From Salibacterium salarium (GTDB lineage: Bacteria > Bacillota > Bacilli > Bacillales > Marinococcaceae), in assembly GCF_030813635.1 (NCBI RefSeq), contig NZ_JAUSUM010000002.1:372001-436000 (forward strand): a stretch of 64,000 bases of DNA, written 5' to 3'. Under the pieces are notes generated by a model that was not told the origin of the DNA, ran no database searches, and worked only from the letters and a program-made list of their open reading frames with translations. Both the position numbers and the translations under genes were made by a program. The first letter of the stretch is position 1; each line of letters begins with the position of its first letter. This document shows positions 26,351 to 38,085 of this stretch, one piece after another.

Positions 26351-29300
26351 ATGAACACCGAGGAACAACAAATTAGAAAAGATAGGTTTCAGCTGCTGTT
26401 AGAACAAATTATGATGCCTAAAGATGTGGTGAATAATTACTTTACAGATGGTTTAATCCAAAAGTTAACCATTAATAAGGAAAATAAAAAGTGGCATTTT
26501 CATTTTATATTAAAAAAACATTTGCCTCATGCTGTATTTATTCAACTGCAGGAGAGAATATCACAAGCTTTTCAGCATATCGCTTCTGTCCGATTTTCAA
26601 TCACGTATGAAGAAAGCCCTTTGCCATTAGACCATGTTTCAGAATACTGGCCTTCTATCATCTCTTATTTAGAAGGTATCGCCCCGTATTTAAAACAACG
26701 ATTAAACGGTGAAATACCTTCTGTTGAGAATGGGAAATTAAAAATCATTTTTAAAAATGAAGCAGAAGCTACTGCTCTTGCCCGCCGTTTGCAGCAACCC
26801 CTGAATGACATCATGAGTTCATTTGGGTTTTTTGCCTGTCAAATTGAGACGGAGGTACAAACGTCCGAAGAAGAAGTTGCTCAATTCGAACAGAAAAAAC
26901 AGCAAGAAGATGAATCTAAAGTCGTTGAAGCGATGATGGAACGAAAAAAACAAGACAAACAAGCTAAAGAAAGTGTAGCGGGTAAAAAACTGCAAATTGG
27001 CTATCCAATTAAAGATGATCCTGTTCCGCTTGAAACGATTCAAGAAGAAGAGCGGAGGATTACTGCTCAAGGTTATGTGTTTGAAGCAGAAACACGTGAA
27101 TTAAGGAGTGGACGTACTCTTTTAACGTTTAAAATTACGGATTATACCGATTCGATAATGGTCAAAATGTTCTCACGTGATAAAGACGATGTCCCTACCT
27201 ATGAAGCAGTGAAAAAGGGACTTTGGCTGAAGGTAAGAGGCGGTGTACAAAACGATACGTTTGTTAGAGACCTTGTCATGATTGCCAATGATATTATCGA
27301 AGTAGAGCCATATATAAGACGAGACGAAGCCGAAGAAAAAAGAATCGAATTGCATGCTCATACCGTAATGAGCCAAATGGATGCAGTGACTAATGCTTCT
27401 GATTATATAGAAAAAGCGGCAGAATGGGGACACGACGCTGTTGCAATTACGGATCACGCTGTTGTTCAATCGTTCCCGGAAGCATATGATGCTGGTAAAA
27501 AACACGGTGTAAAAGTATTATATGGTATGGAAGCAAACCTTGTGGATGATGGCGTTCCAATCGCTTATAATGAAGCCGATCGACCACTTTATAATGACAC
27601 ATATATTGTGTTTGACGTGGAGACGACAGGTTTATCTGTTGTATACGATACAATTATTGAACTTGCAGCTGTGAAAGTGAAAGATGGAGAAATTATTGAC
27701 CGGTTTGAATCTTTTTCTAATCCTCATGAAAAATTATCGGATACGATTATTGATTTAACAGGCATCACTGATGATATGCTTAAGGATGCACCGGAAGTTA
27801 GTGATGTGTTAAAGGATTTTAAAACATTTAGTGAAGACTCAATATTAGTCGCACACAACGCCAGCTTTGATATGGGATTTTTGAATGAAGGATATAAAAA
27901 AGCGGGATTAACAAAAGCGGATAATCCTGTCATTGATACACTTGAACTTGGACGCTTTTTATATCCTCAATTAAAGAACCATCGACTAAATACACTTTGT
28001 AAAAACTTTGATATCGAATTAGTCAGTCATCACCGTGCTATTTATGATGCAGAAGCAACCGGTTATTTATTGTGGAAGATGGTAAAAGATGCTATAGAAT
28101 ATGATATAACCTATCATCAAGACTTGAATCAGAATATGGGGCAGGGAGACTTTCACCGTCTTCGACCTTCTCATTGTACGCTGATAGCACAAACACAAGC
28201 TGGATTGAAAAATTTATACCAGTTAGTGTCGATGTCTCACGTTGATTATTTTTATCGTACACCGAGAATTCCACGTTCAAAATTGCAACAGCACCGTGAC
28301 GGTATTCTAGTTGGTTCAGGATGTGATAAAGGGGAAGTTTTTGAAACCATGATGCAAAAATCATGGGATGAGGCAAAATCAGCTGCCGAGTTTTATGATT
28401 ATTTAGAAGTGCAACCACCTGAAAATTACGCACATCTTGTGGAAAAAGAGCTTGTTCGTGGAAACGACGCTATACTTGATATCATTCGTAAAATTGTTTC
28501 GCTCGGTGAAGAATTACAAGTGCCTGTTGTTGCTACCGGCAATGCACATTATATAGAACCAGAAGAACACATTTACCGCAAGATTTTAATTGCTTCACAA
28601 GGAGGAGCAAATCCTTTAAACAAACAGACGCTTCCTCAAGTTCATTTTAAAACAACGAATGAAATGCTTGAAAGTTTTTCATTTTTGGAGGATGAAAAGG
28701 CTAAACAACTGGTGATTGATGCTCCAAAAACTATTACAGCTAAAGTGGAAGAGATTCACCCTGTTCCGGATCAGCTTTTTACACCAAATATTGAAGGATC
28801 CGATCAGGAAATCCGTGATATGTGCTACAATAAAGCAAGAAGTATTTATGGAGATGAACTTCCTAATATTGTAGAGGAAAGATTGGAAAAAGAACTAGAA
28901 AGTATTATTGGTCACGGGTTTGCTGTCATTTATCTTATTTCTCAAAAGCTTGTAAAAAAATCGCTGGAAGACGGGTATTTAGTTGGTTCTAGAGGTTCGG
29001 TAGGATCTTCTTTTGTAGCAACAATGACAGAAATAACTGAAGTGAATCCACTGCCTCCGCATTATGTGTGCCCTTCTTGCTGTCATACTCACTTTTTCAA
29101 TGACGGTTCGGTAGGATCTGGTTTTGACCTTACCGATAAAGAGTGTGAAAAGTGCGGAACGATGTATATAAAGGACGGTCAAGATATTCCATTTGAAACG
29201 TTCTTAGGTTTTAAAGGGGACAAAGTTCCTGATATCGACTTGAACTTTTCGGGAGATTATCAACCTATTGCTCATAATTACACAAAAGAGTTGTTTGGTG

Positions 29301-30649
29301 AAGAAAGTGTATACCGAGCGGGTACGATTGGTACCGTTGCAAATAAAACGGCCTATGGTTTCGTGAAAGGATACCAAAATGATTTGGATGCATATTACCG
29401 TGGAGCAGAAATTGACCGGCTTGTATCAGGATGTACAGGAGTAAAACGAACGACTGGACAGCACCCTGGCGGTATTATCGTTGTGCCGGATGAATATGAT
29501 ATTCATGACTTCAGTCCAATTCAGTATCCAGCTGATGACAAAGGTTCGGAGTGGAAAACGACGCATTTTGACTTTCACTCTATACATGATAATCTGCTGA
29601 AGCTGGACATATTAGGACACGATGATCCAACTGTTATAAGAATGCTTCAAGATTTAAGCGGCATTGATCCGAATACCATTCCTGTTGATGATGAGGACGT
29701 TATGAAAATATTCAGCAGTCCGGAAGTTCTCGGAGTGACACAAGAACAAATTATGTGTAAATCAGGAACATATGGTATTCCTGAATTTGGTACAAGGTTC
29801 GTTCGTCAAATGCTTGAAGAAACGAATCCGAGCACGTTCTCAGAACTTGTACAAATTTCTGGACTTTCTCATGGAGCGGATGTTTGGATTGGAAATGCAG
29901 ATGAGCTTATTAAGAGCGGTACGTGTGAATTAAAAGATGTGATTGGCTGCCGGGATGATATTATGGTTTATTTAATTTATAAAGGTGTTGAACACTCTTT
30001 AGCATTTAAAATTATGGAATTCGTCCGTAAAGGCAGGGGACTTGAAGATGAATGGGTAAAAGAAATGAAAAATCATGGTGTACCGGACTGGTATATTGAA
30101 TCCTGCCTGAAGATTAAATATATGTTTCCTAAAGCACACGCTTCAGCATATGTACTGATGGCCGTTCGTATTGCTTACTTCAAGGTACACCATCCGATTC
30201 TTTTTTATGCTGCATATTTCACCGTTCGTGCTGATGATTTTGAAATTCCAACTATGGTGAAAGGTTCTACCTCCATCCGCGCAAGAATTGAAGAGATTCA
30301 TGGGAAAGGGTTAGAGGCATCACCAAAAGAGAAGAGTTTGGTAACAGTGCTCGAACTGGCCTTGGAAATGTGCGAAAGAGGATATCATTTTCAGAAGGTT
30401 GATTTGTATAGGTCTTCAGCTAACGAGTTTGTGGTGGATGGTGATTCGCTCATCCCGCCATTTGATTCGCTCGATGGAGTGGGCACGAATGCAGCGCTAA
30501 ATATCGTAAAAGCTCGATCAGATGGGGAATTCTTATCAAAAGAAGACTTACAGCAACGTAGTAAGGCGACAAAAACGGTAATCGAACACCTTGACTTACA
30601 CGGGTGCTTAGAAGGACTTCCAGAATCAAACCAACTTTCGCTTTTCTAG
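26351..30649 (+). CDS. polC: DNA polymerase III alpha subunit, Gram-positive type PolC
   Basis: A 1432-residue replicative polymerase with built-in proofreading. In order: N-terminal domain (1-230), OB fold (about 235-320), PHP domain split by the exonuclease with HAH at 335-337, DEDDh exonuclease with Asp422 and Glu424 in [12 protein letters not shown] continuation, a zinc-binding CPSC...CEKC region near 905-935, and the palm domain with catalytic Asp961 and Asp963 in PDIDLNFSG. The C-terminal part carries the fingers and helix-hairpin-helix segments. Length agrees with B. subtilis PolC (about 1437). It begins 20 nt after proS. Confidence 0.98.
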   Translation: MNTEEQQIRKDRFQLLLEQIMMPKDVVNNYFTDGLIQKLTINKENKKWHFHFILKKHLPHAVFIQLQERISQAFQHIASVRFSITYEESPLPLDHVSEYWPSIISYLEGIAPYLKQRLNGEIPSVENGKLKIIFKNEAEATALARRLQQPLNDIMSSFGFFACQIETEVQTSEEEVAQFEQKKQQEDESKVVEAMMERKKQDKQAKESVAGKKLQIGYPIKDDPVPLETIQEEERRITAQGYVFEAETRELRSGRTLLTFKITDYTDSIMVKMFSRDKDDVPTYEAVKKGLWLKVRGGVQNDTFVRDLVMIANDIIEVEPYIRRDEAEEKRIELHAHTVMSQMDAVTNASDYIEKAAEWGHDAVAITDHAVVQSFPEAYDAGKKHGVKVLYGMEANLVDDGVPIAYNEADRPLYNDTYIVFDVETTGLSVVYDTIIELAAVKVKDGEIIDRFESFSNPHEKLSDTIIDLTGITDDMLKDAPEVSDVLKDFKTFSEDSILVAHNASFDMGFLNEGYKKAGLTKADNPVIDTLELGRFLYPQLKNHRLNTLCKNFDIELVSHHRAIYDAEATGYLLWKMVKDAIEYDITYHQDLNQNMGQGDFHRLRPSHCTLIAQTQAGLKNLYQLVSMSHVDYFYRTPRIPRSKLQQHRDGILVGSGCDKGEVFETMMQKSWDEAKSAAEFYDYLEVQPPENYAHLVEKELVRGNDAILDIIRKIVSLGEELQVPVVATGNAHYIEPEEHIYRKILIASQGGANPLNKQTLPQVHFKTTNEMLESFSFLEDEKAKQLVIDAPKTITAKVEEIHPVPDQLFTPNIEGSDQEIRDMCYNKARSIYGDELPNIVEERLEKELESIIGHGFAVIYLISQKLVKKSLEDGYLVGSRGSVGSSFVATMTEITEVNPLPPHYVCPSCCHTHFFNDGSVGSGFDLTDKECEKCGTMYIKDGQDIPFETFLGFKGDKVPDIDLNFSGDYQPIAHNYTKELFGEESVYRAGTIGTVANKTAYGFVKGYQNDLDAYYRGAEIDRLVSGCTGVKRTTGQHPGGIIVVPDEYDIHDFSPIQYPADDKGSEWKTTHFDFHSIHDNLLKLDILGHDDPTVIRMLQDLSGIDPNTIPVDDEDVMKIFSSPEVLGVTQEQIMCKSGTYGIPEFGTRFVRQMLEETNPSTFSELVQISGLSHGADVWIGNADELIKSGTCELKDVIGCRDDIMVYLIYKGVEHSLAFKIMEFVRKGRGLEDEWVKEMKNHGVPDWYIESCLKIKYMFPKAHASAYVLMAVRIAYFKVHHPILFYAAYFTVRADDFEIPTMVKGSTSIRARIEEIHGKGLEASPKEKSLVTVLELALEMCERGYHFQKVDLYRSSANEFVVDGDSLIPPFDSLDGVGTNAALNIVKARSDGEFLSKEDLQQRSKATKTVIEHLDLHGCLEGLPESNQLSLF

Positions 30650-30751
30650 CTTTTCCAAATACAACTTGTCTTATGGTTAACCGGGTCAGGTTGCATTGAA
30701 TAGCGTTCTGTGGTAGCCTTTATTTAGATACCTCGAATAAGCATGTCCTGA

Positions 30752-30777
30752 AAAGAGTGGGTTTTAACCCACTCTTT
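30752..30777 (+). terminator. stem-loop after polC
   Basis: AAAGAGTGGGTT (30752-30763) and AACCCACTCTTT (30766-30777) form a perfect 12-bp stem with a 2-nt formal loop. No T-tract follows, so it may be an mRNA-stabilising or weak terminator structure. It lies in the 211-nt gap between polC and rimP; no convincing promoter was found in that gap. Confidence 0.65.
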
Positions 30778-30860
30778 CGTTTGCACATAAAGAATAATGA
30801 TCGATATTTGTCATAAAAATAACAACGATGAAACATAGATCACGTCAAAGGAGGTAAGCG

Positions 30861-31331
30861 ATGAGTAACAAGGTTGAAGACAAAACTTTTGAGCTTGCAG
30901 AGCCTATTGTGGAAGAGCTTGGACTTGAGCTCGTTGATGTTGAATACAAAAAAGAAGGTAAAAATTGGTTTTTGAAAGTGTTTATAGATAGTGAAAATGG
31001 CGTAGACATAGACGATTGTGGAAATGTCAGTGAAAAAATCAGCGAGCAACTTGATGACGAAGAAATAGTACAAGGAGCATATTATCTTGATGTTTCTTCT
31101 CCAGGTGCAGAACGTCCGTTAAAAACAAAACAGGACATCACTCGTTCGATTGGGAAAAATGTATATATTACCACATATGAAGCAATTGACGGTGAGAAAG
31201 CATTTGAAGGTACATTAATTGGATTTGATGAAGAAATGCTACAAATAGAGGGCAAAGTGAAGCAAAAGCCGGTTACTTACAGTGTGCCTTACGATAAAGT
31301 GGCTAAAGCCAGGCTCGCTGTTCAATTTTAA
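30861..31331 (+). CDS. rimP: ribosome maturation factor RimP
   Basis: A 156-residue protein for 30S subunit maturation. The N-terminal alpha/beta domain carries ELGLELVDVEYKKEGKNWFLKVFID and the conserved DVSSPGAERPL near 79-89; a C-terminal SH3-like beta-domain follows. AAAGGAGG precedes ATG 30861. It is the first gene of the nusA-infB operon, as in nearly all bacteria, and has exactly the B. subtilis length. Confidence 0.95.
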   Translation: MSNKVEDKTFELAEPIVEELGLELVDVEYKKEGKNWFLKVFIDSENGVDIDDCGNVSEKISEQLDDEEIVQGAYYLDVSSPGAERPLKTKQDITRSIGKNVYITTYEAIDGEKAFEGTLIGFDEEMLQIEGKVKQKPVTYSVPYDKVAKARLAVQF

Positions 31332-31392
31332 ATAAAACCCCGGCTTCCGACAATTTTATATGCAGCCGGTCTAAAGGGGGAAACGAAAATTC

Positions 31393-32586
31393 ATGAATAG
31401 TGATTTTATGGATGCATTAACGACGTTAGAAACAGATAAAGGAATTGAGAAGGAAGTTATTATCGAGGCGATTGAAGCGGCATTGATATCAGCCTATAAA
31501 CGTAATTTTAATCAGGCTCAAAATGTTAGAATTGATATTAATCGTGAAGATGGTAGTATCCGTGTGTTCGCCCAAAAAGAAGTAGTGGAGGAAGTTTTTG
31601 ATCCACGTCTTGAAATTTCACTGGAAGAGGCAAGAACCCTTGACATTAATTATGAGCTTGATGATGTGGTTGAACTTGAAGTTACTCCAAAAGATTTTGG
31701 GAGAATCGCTGCTCAAACAGCTAAGCAAGTAGTGACTCAGCGTGTTCGGGAAGCAGAGCGAGGTATTATCTATTCTGATTTCATTGACCGTGAAGAAGAT
31801 ATTATGACAGGTATTGTTCAGCGCCAAGATAACCGTTTTATTTATGTTGATCTTGGTAAAGTAGAAGCATTATTGCCTCAAGGAGAGCAAATGCCTAATG
31901 AAGCATACAATCATAATGACCGTTTGAAAGTCTATATTACAAAAGTGGAAAAAACGACAAAAGGACCCCAAATATTGATTTCACGTTCTCATCCAGGACT
32001 TTTAAAGCGGCTGTTTGAACTTGAAGTTCCGGAAATTCATGATGGGACAGTTGAAGTATTATCCGTTGCCAGAGAAGCTGGGGATCGCTCAAAAATATCT
32101 GTGTATGCAGAGGATCCAGAAGTAGACCCTGTTGGTTCCTGCGTCGGTCCAAAAGGACAACGCGTACAAACCATTGTTAATGAATTGAAAGGCGAAAAAA
32201 TTGATATTGTTCCTTTTTCTGAAGATGTTTTTGAGTATGTATCTAACGCGTTAAGCCCATCAAAAGTACTTGATGTACAAGTGAATGAAGAAGACAAAAG
32301 TACACTCGTCATCGTTCCAGATTATCAATTGTCACTTGCCATTGGAAAACGTGGTCAAAATGCAAGGCTTGCTGCAAAGCTGACTGGATGGAAGATTGAT
32401 ATAAAAAGTGAATCGGAAGCAGAAGAAAGTGGCCTTTATGACCCGGAAAATCCTTCATATGGGGCAAGAGGAAATATTGCTGAAGACGATACGGATGATG
32501 ATTCTGAAGAAGACTTATTTGAATTAGATGATGTCGATTTTGAAGAAGACGTTGAGGATGAAGAAGAATATCTAGAAGAAGAGTGA
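31393..32586 (+). CDS. nusA: transcription elongation/termination factor NusA
   Basis: A 397-residue RNA polymerase-binding factor affecting pausing and termination. The N-terminal polymerase-binding domain spans 1-125, the S1 domain about 135-200 (MTGIVQRQDNRFIYVDLG), KH1 about 200-280 and KH2 about 285-345 (VVPDYQLSLAIGKRGQNARLAAKLTGWKIDI). The C-terminal 45 residues are extremely acidic, making it somewhat longer than B. subtilis NusA (about 371). Confidence 0.97.
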   Translation: MNSDFMDALTTLETDKGIEKEVIIEAIEAALISAYKRNFNQAQNVRIDINREDGSIRVFAQKEVVEEVFDPRLEISLEEARTLDINYELDDVVELEVTPKDFGRIAAQTAKQVVTQRVREAERGIIYSDFIDREEDIMTGIVQRQDNRFIYVDLGKVEALLPQGEQMPNEAYNHNDRLKVYITKVEKTTKGPQILISRSHPGLLKRLFELEVPEIHDGTVEVLSVAREAGDRSKISVYAEDPEVDPVGSCVGPKGQRVQTIVNELKGEKIDIVPFSEDVFEYVSNALSPSKVLDVQVNEEDKSTLVIVPDYQLSLAIGKRGQNARLAAKLTGWKIDIKSESEAEESGLYDPENPSYGARGNIAEDDTDDDSEEDLFELDDVDFEEDVEDEEEYLEEE

Positions 32587-32610
32587 TGGAGGCAAAAGGA
32601 GCGGAGAACA

Positions 32611-32883
32611 TTGAAGAAAAAAAAGCCGATTAGAAAATGCATTGTTACAGGCGACACAATGGAAAAAAAAGAGTTGATTCGTGTCGTCAGAAGTCCGGAC
32701 GGAGATATATTTGTTGACCATACTGGCAAAAAAAACGGTCGTGGCGCTTATTTAACGAACAACGAACAATGTTTCTTAGAGGCGAAAAAGAAAGATGCTC
32801 TGTCTCGTCATTTGAATGTGAAGGTTTCGGAGGAAGATTATGAACGCTTGCTTGAAGAAAGGAAGAAAGGAACAAGGCGATGA
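32611..32883 (+). CDS. rnpM: YlxR family RNA-binding protein (RnpM)
   Basis: A 90-residue basic protein of the YlxR/DUF448 family, reported in B. subtilis to modulate RNase P. The family signatures are RKCIVTGDTMEKKELIRVVR (6-25) and DHTGKKNGRGAYL. The start is TTG 32611 with AGGAGCGGAG upstream. It overlaps ylxQ by 4 nt. It is part of the rimP-nusA-infB operon. Confidence 0.92.
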   Translation: MKKKKPIRKCIVTGDTMEKKELIRVVRSPDGDIFVDHTGKKNGRGAYLTNNEQCFLEAKKKDALSRHLNVKVSEEDYERLLEERKKGTRR

Positions 32884-33182
32884 AGGATGCATTCTATTCG
32901 TTTTTGGGACTTGCGGTTAGAGCAGGCAAAGTAAAAACTGGAGATGAGACGGTACTACATGAAATTAGAAAGCAGTCTCTTTCTTTAGTAATCGTCGCCG
33001 GGGATGCTTCACCAAACACGCAAAAAAAATTTAAAGATAAATCCAGCTATTATCAGGTTCCGTTATATATAACGGGAGACCGGGAAAGCCTAGGCGGTGC
33101 GATTGGGAAAGACAGTCGTGTAGTGATTGGTATTTCAGATAATGGGTTTGCAAAAAAGCTGATCTCAATGCTGGATGAATAA
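32880..33182 (+). CDS. rplGB: L7Ae-family K-turn binding protein YlxQ
   Basis: A 100-residue member of the L7Ae/L30e/S12e/Gadd45 family that binds kink-turn RNA. Visible are [25 protein letters not shown] and the [21 protein letters not shown] region. It overlaps the ylxR-like gene by 4 nt and ends just before the infB ribosome binding site. Length matches B. subtilis YlxQ. Confidence 0.92.
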   Translation: MKDAFYSFLGLAVRAGKVKTGDETVLHEIRKQSLSLVIVAGDASPNTQKKFKDKSSYYQVPLYITGDRESLGGAIGKDSRVVIGISDNGFAKKLISMLDE

Positions 33183-33199
33183 AGGTGGAGGTTATGCTT

Positions 33200-35326
33200 A
33201 TGACTAAAATGAGAGTATATGAATATGCGAAATCAATCAATAAATCTAGCAAAGAAGTAGTGAACCAGCTCAAAAATATGGACGTTAATGTAACAAATCA
33301 TATGTCTGTCATAGACGATGAGACTATAGCGAAATTAGAAGGTGAAAATAAGATCGAAAAAACTCAAACGAACCAAGAAGAACAAGGCTCTAAAAATAAT
33401 AATAAAAATGCCAATCAAAAAAATAAATCAAATGACACGAAAAAGACAGGAAGTCAAAACAAATCCAACAATCAAAACCACTCGCAAAAAAATAACAAGC
33501 CAAACAATCAACAAAAAGGCAAAAAGGGCAAAAATAACCGCTTTTCTCAAGGTGGTAACAAACCAGCCTCAATACCGGAAAAAATCACATTCAGCGGTAC
33601 ACTAACTGTCGGTGAGCTAGCGGACAAGCTTAATAAAGAGTCCTCTGAAATCATTAAAAAGTTAATGAACCTTGGAGTGATGGCGACTATTAATGAGGAT
33701 TTAGACAAAGAATCCATTGAATTGATCGCTACTGATTTTAACGTTGAAGTAGAAGAAGAAATTGAAATTGATGAGCTTGACCTTGAAAATCAGGTAGAAG
33801 AAGATGATCCGGAGACAATCGAAGAACGCCCTCCGGTTGTTACGATTATGGGACATGTCGATCACGGAAAAACAACGTTGCTCGATTCCATTCGTCACAC
33901 AAAAGTGACGGAAGGTGAAGCAGGCGGGATCACCCAGCATATTGGTGCTTATCAAGTAAAAGAAAACAATAAAAAGATTACATTTCTAGACACACCTGGT
34001 CACGCAGCGTTTACAACAATGAGAGCCCGGGGTGCGCAAGTAACGGATATCACTATCCTTGTAGTGGCAGCAGATGATGGAGTGATGCCCCAGACCAAAG
34101 AAGCCATAAACCATGCGAAAGCAGCAGAAGTACCTCTTATTGTTGCTGTAAATAAAGTGGACAAAGAAGGAGCTAATCCAGACCGTGTCATGCAAGAGTT
34201 GACAGAGTTTGAACTAGTGCCGGAAGCATGGGGAGGAGACACGATTTATGTAAACGTCTCTGCGATAAATAATCAAGGCTTGGACGAGTTATTAGAAATG
34301 ATTTTACTTGTAGCCGAAGTGGAAGAATTAAAAGCTAGTCCTGAAAAACGTGCCCGTGGAACAGTAGTAGAGGCCGAACTTGATAAAGGTCGAGGTCCTG
34401 TTGCTACACTATTGGTTCAAGAAGGTACAATGAAAGTTGGAGACCCAATCGTTGTCGGCAACACGTATGGAAAGATTCGAGCTATGGTTAGTGACACCGG
34501 TAAACGGGTGAAATCAGCAGGACCGTCGACCCCAGTTGAAATTACTGGATTGAATGGTGTACCACTTGCAGGCGATCAATTCGTACAATTTACAGATGAG
34601 AAAAAGGCGCGACAATTCGGAGAAGCCAGAGCAGTTAGAGCCCGTGATGAAGAAAGAAGCCAGACTTCTAAAGTAAGTATCGATGATTTATTTAGTCAAA
34701 TTCAAGAAAACGAAATGAAAGAAATTAATATTATTGTCAAGGCAGACGTTCAAGGATCTGTTGAAGCGGTGAAAGGTTCTCTTGAAAAAATTGAAGTAGA
34801 AGGTGTGAAAATAAATATTATTCATGCCGGTGCTGGCGCTATTGCAGAGTCAGATGTTATTTTAGCTTCAGCATCTAATGCAATTATTATCGGCTTTAAT
34901 GTTCGTCCGGATGCAAACGCAAAACGCACAGCAGAAGTGGAAAAAGTTGATATACGTCTGCACCGTGTCATTTATGATGCAATTGAAGAAATTGAAGCAG
35001 CCATGAAAGGTATGCTAGACCCTGTTTATCAGGAAAAAGTGATAGGCCAAGTCGAAGTACGTCAACTCTTCAAAGTTTCTCGTATTGGTACGATAGCAGG
35101 CTCTTACGTAACCGAAGGTAAAATAACACGCGATTCAACGGTTCGACTTATCCGGGACAGCGTAGTTATTTACGAAGGAAGCATAAATGCGTTGAAGAGA
35201 TATAAAGATGATGTGAAAGAAGTTCAAGCAGGTTATGAATGTGGTGTAACACTACAAAAATTTAATGACCTGAAAGAAGGAGACATCATTGAAGCATATA
35301 TCATGGAAGAAGTTAAACCAACATGA
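33200..35326 (+). CDS. infB: translation initiation factor IF-2
   Basis: A 708-residue initiation GTPase that brings fMet-tRNA to the 30S subunit. The N-terminal 120 residues include an IF2_N domain and a long Lys/Asn/Gln-rich low-complexity linker. G1 GHVDHGKT is at 218-225, followed by [13 protein letters not shown] and SAINNQG. Beta-barrel domains and the C-terminal fMet-tRNA binding domain complete it. I start at ATG 33200, 8 nt after GGAGG; GTG 33185 and ATG 33194 overlap or crowd the ribosome binding site. The stop overlaps the ylxP start. Confidence 0.96.
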   Translation: MTKMRVYEYAKSINKSSKEVVNQLKNMDVNVTNHMSVIDDETIAKLEGENKIEKTQTNQEEQGSKNNNKNANQKNKSNDTKKTGSQNKSNNQNHSQKNNKPNNQQKGKKGKNNRFSQGGNKPASIPEKITFSGTLTVGELADKLNKESSEIIKKLMNLGVMATINEDLDKESIELIATDFNVEVEEEIEIDELDLENQVEEDDPETIEERPPVVTIMGHVDHGKTTLLDSIRHTKVTEGEAGGITQHIGAYQVKENNKKITFLDTPGHAAFTTMRARGAQVTDITILVVAADDGVMPQTKEAINHAKAAEVPLIVAVNKVDKEGANPDRVMQELTEFELVPEAWGGDTIYVNVSAINNQGLDELLEMILLVAEVEELKASPEKRARGTVVEAELDKGRGPVATLLVQEGTMKVGDPIVVGNTYGKIRAMVSDTGKRVKSAGPSTPVEITGLNGVPLAGDQFVQFTDEKKARQFGEARAVRARDEERSQTSKVSIDDLFSQIQENEMKEINIIVKADVQGSVEAVKGSLEKIEVEGVKINIIHAGAGAIAESDVILASASNAIIIGFNVRPDANAKRTAEVEKVDIRLHRVIYDAIEEIEAAMKGMLDPVYQEKVIGQVEVRQLFKVSRIGTIAGSYVTEGKITRDSTVRLIRDSVVIYEGSINALKRYKDDVKEVQAGYECGVTLQKFNDLKEGDIIEAYIMEEVKPT

Positions 35327-35601
35327 TAGGAGCCGCTCATTGCGAATGTTTCATTTACCAAGCTCAATCTCTTAAAGAAAAGCGAGCGGTAGTAAAGAGT
35401 ATAACAACGAAGATGAAGCAAAAACTAAATGTATCTGTTGCAGAAATGGATTACCATGATTTGTGGCAGCGTACAGCTATTACTATCGTATCGGTCAACC
35501 GTGACACAACGATTGTTGAAAAAGAGTTACAAAGAGCGTGTGAGTTTATGGATCAGTTGCCGGAGTTGGAACGTACCATAACCGAATTCGAATGGCTTTA
35601 G
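35323..35601 (+). CDS. ylxP: YlxP family protein (DUF503)
   Basis: A 92-residue ferredoxin-like protein of the DUF503 family, found between infB and rbfA in most Bacillales. [13 protein letters not shown] (15-27) and the acidic end [12 protein letters not shown] are typical. Its role is not established; context points to ribosome assembly or translation. The ATG overlaps the infB stop by 4 nt. Length equals B. subtilis YlxP. Confidence 0.9.
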   Translation: MIGAAHCECFIYQAQSLKEKRAVVKSITTKMKQKLNVSVAEMDYHDLWQRTAITIVSVNRDTTIVEKELQRACEFMDQLPELERTITEFEWL

Positions 35602-35620
35602 TCAAAGGAGGCAGCAGGTT

Positions 35621-35971
35621 ATGAGCAATGTGAGAGCGGATAGAGTAGGGGAACAAATAAAAAAGGAATTGGCGGATCTTTTAGCACGTGAAATAAAAGA
35701 TCCCCGGGTTCAATTTGTAACAGTAACTGGTGTTGACGTAACTGGAGATCTTCAGCAAGCAAAGGTATTTGTGACGGTTCTTGGAGATGAAGAAGATAGA
35801 GAAAAAACACTTCAAGCGTTACAAAAAGCTCGTGGTTTTATACGAAGTGAAATCGGTAATAGAGTCCATTTACGTAAAACACCAGAAATCTCGTTTGCTT
35901 TTGACGAATCCATTGATTATGGAAATCGGATAGAAAGATTACTGAAAGAACTTAATGAAGAGGAAAAGTAA
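35621..35971 (+). CDS. rbfA: ribosome-binding factor A
   Basis: A 116-residue KH-like 30S maturation factor that works on the 16S rRNA 5' helix. Family segments are [26 protein letters not shown] (5-30), [21 protein letters not shown] and [35 protein letters not shown] precedes ATG 35621. It is the last gene before a terminator-like hairpin. Confidence 0.96.
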   Translation: MSNVRADRVGEQIKKELADLLAREIKDPRVQFVTVTGVDVTGDLQQAKVFVTVLGDEEDREKTLQALQKARGFIRSEIGNRVHLRKTPEISFAFDESIDYGNRIERLLKELNEEEK

Positions 35972-36024
35972 TTGATGCAACGCTTATCTCTACTCTTATT
36001 AAGTAGTTATTAATAAAAATGGTA

Positions 36025-36051
36025 AAAGGCTTGACAGTACGCCAAGCCTTT
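36025..36051 (+). terminator. stem-loop after rbfA
   Basis: AAAGGCTTG (36025-36033) and CAAGCCTTT (36043-36051) form a 9-bp stem with a 9-nt loop. The following sequence is only moderately T-rich, so termination may be partial. It separates rbfA from truB. Confidence 0.65.
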
Positions 36052-36108
36052 ATCCTGTATTTTACAATGCTTATTTAAAGTAAAGCGTTAGAAGGTGTCA
36101 TAATACAT

Positions 36109-37017
36109 ATGGTGGATGGAATTATCCCTGTTTACAAACCGGCTGGTGTCACTTCGCATGATTGTGTCATTCAAGTGCGGCAGCTTTTTGGGACAAAAAA
36201 AGTAGGACATACTGGTACCCTTGATCCTGATGTAGAAGGAGTATTACCTGTATGTACAGGAAAAGCAACAAAAATAGCAGAATACATTACGGATTTACCG
36301 AAGCGATATGAAGCGGAGGTGACACTCGGGTTTTCAACTACAACCGAAGATGCGAGTGGTTCTATCGTGGAAGAAACAGAAGTTAATGAGGAAATAACAG
36401 AAGAAAAACTAGAAGAAGCGGTTGTCCGTTTTCAAGGTAATCAAATTCAAACTCCTCCTATGTATTCGGCAGTGAAAGTCAAAGGGAAGCGTCTGTATGA
36501 ATATGCACGTGAGGGTATAGATGTAGAACGGCCATCTAGAAACATTCAAGTATTTGACATAACAATGATTTCAGGTACACTGAATCAACAATCAAACACG
36601 GTACGGTTCAATATAGAAATGACTTGCAGCAAGGGGACTTATGTTAGAACTCTAGCTGTCGATATTGGTCGTTCTCTTGGATATCCTTCACATATGTCCT
36701 ATTTAAAACGAACTCAATCTGGTCCGTTTCGTCTCGATCAATGTTATACTTTAGAACAACTTAGAGATTTGAAACAATCTGATAAATTGGCAGAGACTAG
36801 CTATTCTATTGAAGATGTATTGTGTGACTTTCCACACATACCTGTATCTTCGGAGCTTGCCGAGCAAATAAAAAATGGAAAAGTATTAATGCGTTGGAAT
36901 GAAATAACTTCTTCTCCGTTCGTTTTCACATATAAAGGGAAAGCTCTCGCAGTGTACCAATACCATCCTAATAAGGTAGGACTTGTTAAACCGAAGACAA
37001 TGCTGTCTACGCCCTGA
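36109..37017 (+). CDS. truB: tRNA pseudouridine-55 synthase TruB
   Basis: A 302-residue pseudouridine synthase that modifies U55 in the T-arm of tRNAs. Catalytic Asp39 is in GHTGTLDPDVEGVLPV, preceded by KPAGVTSHDCV (10-20). Motifs RYEAEVTLGFSTTTEDASG, TPPMYSAVKVKGKRLYEYAR and CSKGTYVRTLAVDIG follow, with a C-terminal PUA-like part. Typical length for Bacillaceae. Confidence 0.96.
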   Translation: MVDGIIPVYKPAGVTSHDCVIQVRQLFGTKKVGHTGTLDPDVEGVLPVCTGKATKIAEYITDLPKRYEAEVTLGFSTTTEDASGSIVEETEVNEEITEEKLEEAVVRFQGNQIQTPPMYSAVKVKGKRLYEYAREGIDVERPSRNIQVFDITMISGTLNQQSNTVRFNIEMTCSKGTYVRTLAVDIGRSLGYPSHMSYLKRTQSGPFRLDQCYTLEQLRDLKQSDKLAETSYSIEDVLCDFPHIPVSSELAEQIKNGKVLMRWNEITSSPFVFTYKGKALAVYQYHPNKVGLVKPKTMLSTP

Positions 37018-37059
37018 CTTACATTTCATTGAATAATTCAATACGGCAGGTGAAATCCG

Positions 37060-38016
37060 TTGGAAACTTATTATATGTATCATCAAAATGAGTATAAAGC
37101 TTCTTCTTTCCCGGAAATGGTGTTAGCTCTAGGTTACTTTGACGGTGTTCACATTGGCCATCAAGAAGTAATACGAACGGCAAAACAGATTGCCGTTCAA
37201 AAAGGATGCGCTCTTGGTATCATGACATTTCACCCCCATCCTAAAGCTGTGTTATCACCAAATGCTACAGAAGCAAATATGCGTTATATAACGCCGCTGT
37301 CTCATAAGCAGAGCCAATTAGAAAACGAAAAGCCAGACTACTTGTTTATTATCCATTTTGACAGTGCATTTGCAAAACTTGAGCCGCAGGAGTTTATTGA
37401 TAAATACGTCATCGACCTTCAAGCTATACATGTTGTTGCTGGATTTGATTTCTCGTATGGACGTCTAGGTAAAGGGACAATGGAGACTCTTCCTTTTCAT
37501 TCAAGGGAACAATTCAGCCAAACAACGGTGAGTGAAGTGAAACAATACGGTGATAAAATCAGCTCGACTCTCATAAAAAACTATATTGAACTCGGACAAA
37601 TGAATGATGTTAAAATGCTTCTTGGACGTTCTTATAGTATGAGAGGAACGGTAGAGCAAGGGGAACAAAGAGGAAGAACGATTGGATTTCCAACTGCCAA
37701 CATACAGCCTAGTGATGCTTATGTGATGCCAGCAACCGGAGTATATGCGGTACAGATGAAAGTGAAAGAAGAATGGCTTGATGGAGTTTGTAACATTGGT
37801 TATAAACCGACTTTTCATGAAGATAAACCAAAAAATCCAATTATTGAAGTTCATATTTTTGACTTTAACAACGATATATACGGATATGACACGGAAGTTT
37901 GTTTTGTTGAGTATATTAGACCCGAAGCGAAGTTTGAAAATGTAGAAGAACTGATTAAAGAAATGAACAAAGATGCTGAAACAGCACGAAATATTCTCGG
38001 CAGCGTATCAAAATAG
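37060..38016 (+). CDS. ribF: bifunctional riboflavin kinase/FAD synthetase RibF
   Basis: A 318-residue enzyme (RibC in B. subtilis) making FMN and then FAD. The N-terminal adenylyltransferase domain (about 15-175) carries LALGYFDGVHIGHQEVI and GFDFSYGRLGKG. The C-terminal kinase domain (about 185-310) carries GRTIGFPTANIQP, the kinase motif. The start is TTG 37060, about 6 nt after an AGGTGA site; no in-frame ATG lies between that site and the conserved FAD synthetase region except Met6. It follows truB as usual. Confidence 0.93.
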   Translation: METYYMYHQNEYKASSFPEMVLALGYFDGVHIGHQEVIRTAKQIAVQKGCALGIMTFHPHPKAVLSPNATEANMRYITPLSHKQSQLENEKPDYLFIIHFDSAFAKLEPQEFIDKYVIDLQAIHVVAGFDFSYGRLGKGTMETLPFHSREQFSQTTVSEVKQYGDKISSTLIKNYIELGQMNDVKMLLGRSYSMRGTVEQGEQRGRTIGFPTANIQPSDAYVMPATGVYAVQMKVKEEWLDGVCNIGYKPTFHEDKPKNPIIEVHIFDFNNDIYGYDTEVCFVEYIRPEAKFENVEELIKEMNKDAETARNILGSVSK

Positions 38017-38034
38017 TTAAGGTTTAATCTTCTC

Positions 38035-38063
38035 TTGCATTATGTAAAAAAAACAGGTATTCT
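38035..38063 (+). promoter_or_regulatory. candidate sigma-A promoter for rpsO
   Basis: TTGCAT (38035-38040), 17-nt spacer, TATTCT (38058-38063). It would produce a leader of about 90 nt before rpsO. Confidence 0.55.
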
Positions 38064-38085
38064 TATGAATGTAACATGAAACTAG

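Noticed and set aside
32309-32729. Minus-strand frames opposite the nusA acidic tail and rnpM
   Set aside because: Antisense shadows of GAA/GAT-rich codons; low complexity and no promoter or ribosome site.
33390-33605. Alternative frames over the infB linker, read as possible small basic or aromatic proteins
   Set aside because: The region is the Lys/Asn/Gln-rich IF-2 linker; A-rich codons leave all frames open.
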